NCBI GenBank assembly: GCA_028876695.1
Contig: JAGWRH010000036.1
Span: 1 to 5,292 of the forward strand
Direction of reading: 5' to 3'
Length of the DNA: 5,292 bases
Origin: Acidobacteriota bacterium
GTDB lineage: Bacteria > Acidobacteriota > Terriglobia > Acidiferrales > UBA7541
The notes beneath the pieces were generated by a model. That model was not told where the DNA came from. It ran no database searches and saw nothing but the letters and a program-made list of their open reading frames with translations. Made by a program: the position numbers and the translations under genes. This document shows, one piece after another, positions 4,940 through 5,292 of the stretch; the stretch's first letter is position 1, and every line of letters starts with the position of its first letter.

Positions 4940-5292
4940 TCACGGTGTGATTTTTTTGGCCGACGCCCAACACCGGTCGAACAGCAACGAGTTAGCCTGC
5001 AACTGCTCGTGGATCAATTTCTCCGTGATCTCCGACGCGGGCCGCATGGCGAACGCGACCGCTAAACTTCGGACAGCGTCGGAAAAACCGGCAAGCACTG
5101 CCTGGGTCACGACCCGGCCATCCGAGGGAAACACCGCCTCGTGCGCAAGGACGGTTGCGGGATGAACGATCAGGGGCCGCATGCCACGGCCGGGGTACTC
5201 CTGCTTGAACCACTCGCAGCTATGGATCAGCTGTTCCGTTTCCGACTTGAATATTTCAGTCCGGCCCTGGTCGACTCCCGCCTTCGCTTCAA
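4940..5292 (-). CDS. C-terminal part of an unidentified protein, possibly PD-(D/E)XK-nuclease-like
   Basis: The frame is open from the right edge to TGA at 4940, giving the last 116 residues; the start lies beyond the window. Codon use and composition are protein-like across the whole length. The visible part begins EAKAG (1-5), an E-x-K that could be the catalytic half-motif of a PD-(D/E)XK nuclease. SETEQLIHSCEWFKQEYP (16-33) follows, then a hydrophobic strand ending RPLIVHP (38-44), then AVFPSDGRVVT (52-62), a helix rich in Ala/Val (63-81) and a C-terminal segment that looks helical (87-110). The order E-x-K, helix with Glu/Gln, and strand fits the end of a restriction-endonuclease-like fold, and I have an impression of similar C-terminal domains in large nuclease/ATPase proteins. 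This is inference: the catalytic Asp and the rest of the protein are outside the window. That it is a real gene is likely; its function is not established. Confidence 0.7.
   Translation of the reverse strand, partial: EAKAGVDQGRTEIFKSETEQLIHSCEWFKQEYPGRGMRPLIVHPATVLAHEAVFPSDGRVVTQAVLAGFSDAVRSLAVAFAMRPASEITEKLIHEQLQANSLLFDRCWASAKKITP

Noticed and set aside
4467..4973. Several open frames on both strands in the gene-free stretch
   Set aside because: Their translations are Arg/Ser-rich without hydrophobic cores or motifs, and they overlap octamer repeats and hairpins.
1..5292. CRISPR arrays, tRNA or rRNA genes, intact transposase genes
   Set aside because: I looked for regularly spaced repeats, cloverleaf and TTCGANNC-type signals and DDE-type proteins and saw none; the only spaced repeats are those listed.

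Overview
This is a GC-rich bacterial chromosomal window, roughly 60% GC by eye. It has strongly GC-ending codons, tightly packed genes on the left and a looser, gene-poor right third. The dispersed palindromic intergenic repeat that begins TCATCCCGA resembles short repeats I associate with Acidobacteriota genomes. That assignment is an inference, not a database result.

Left block (1-2578, all + strand): three consecutive enzyme genes. The first is the 3' part of a metallo-beta-lactamase-fold hydrolase with a complete set of metal ligands. The second is an S-methyl-5'-thioadenosine phosphorylase (mtnP, 308 aa from ATG 691) with a repetitive basic N-terminal tail and a C-terminal CxC motif. The third is a PfkB-family sugar/nucleoside kinase (302 aa). 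The gaps are short (80 and 52 bp), so the genes look like one transcription unit, but each gap carries a strong hairpin. One hairpin lies directly against the mtnP Shine-Dalgarno; another is terminator-like and lies before the kinase gene. MtnP cleaves methylthioadenosine to adenine and methylthioribose-1-phosphate (methionine/purine salvage). The kinase may act on a related nucleoside or sugar. Nothing in the sequence links the hydrolase to that pathway beyond position.

Middle block (2579-4110): an exported alpha/beta-hydrolase-like protein (TTG start at 2765, Sec signal peptide, putative Ser-Asp-His triad) with a sigma70-type promoter of its own at 2672-2700 (17-bp spacer). Two copies of the TCATCCCGA palindromic repeat bracket this gene (2594-2630 and 4048-4097). 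A third, degenerate inverted copy may lie at 4342-4366.

Right block (4111-5292): mostly non-coding or degraded sequence. It holds a small minus-strand membrane-protein ORF (4135-4317), an AT-rich island with a thrice-repeated CGRTTAGA motif (two direct, one inverted), a short octamer tandem repeat and several hairpins. At the right edge is the C-terminal part of a minus-strand protein (stop at 4940) that may be a PD-(D/E)XK-nuclease-like domain and could mark the edge of an accessory or defence locus extending beyond the window.

I see no tRNA, rRNA, CRISPR array or intact insertion sequence. I find no compelling new multi-gene system. The most interesting leads are the repeat family around the hydrolase, the AT-rich repeat island, the truncated nuclease-like gene, and the hairpins around mtnP.
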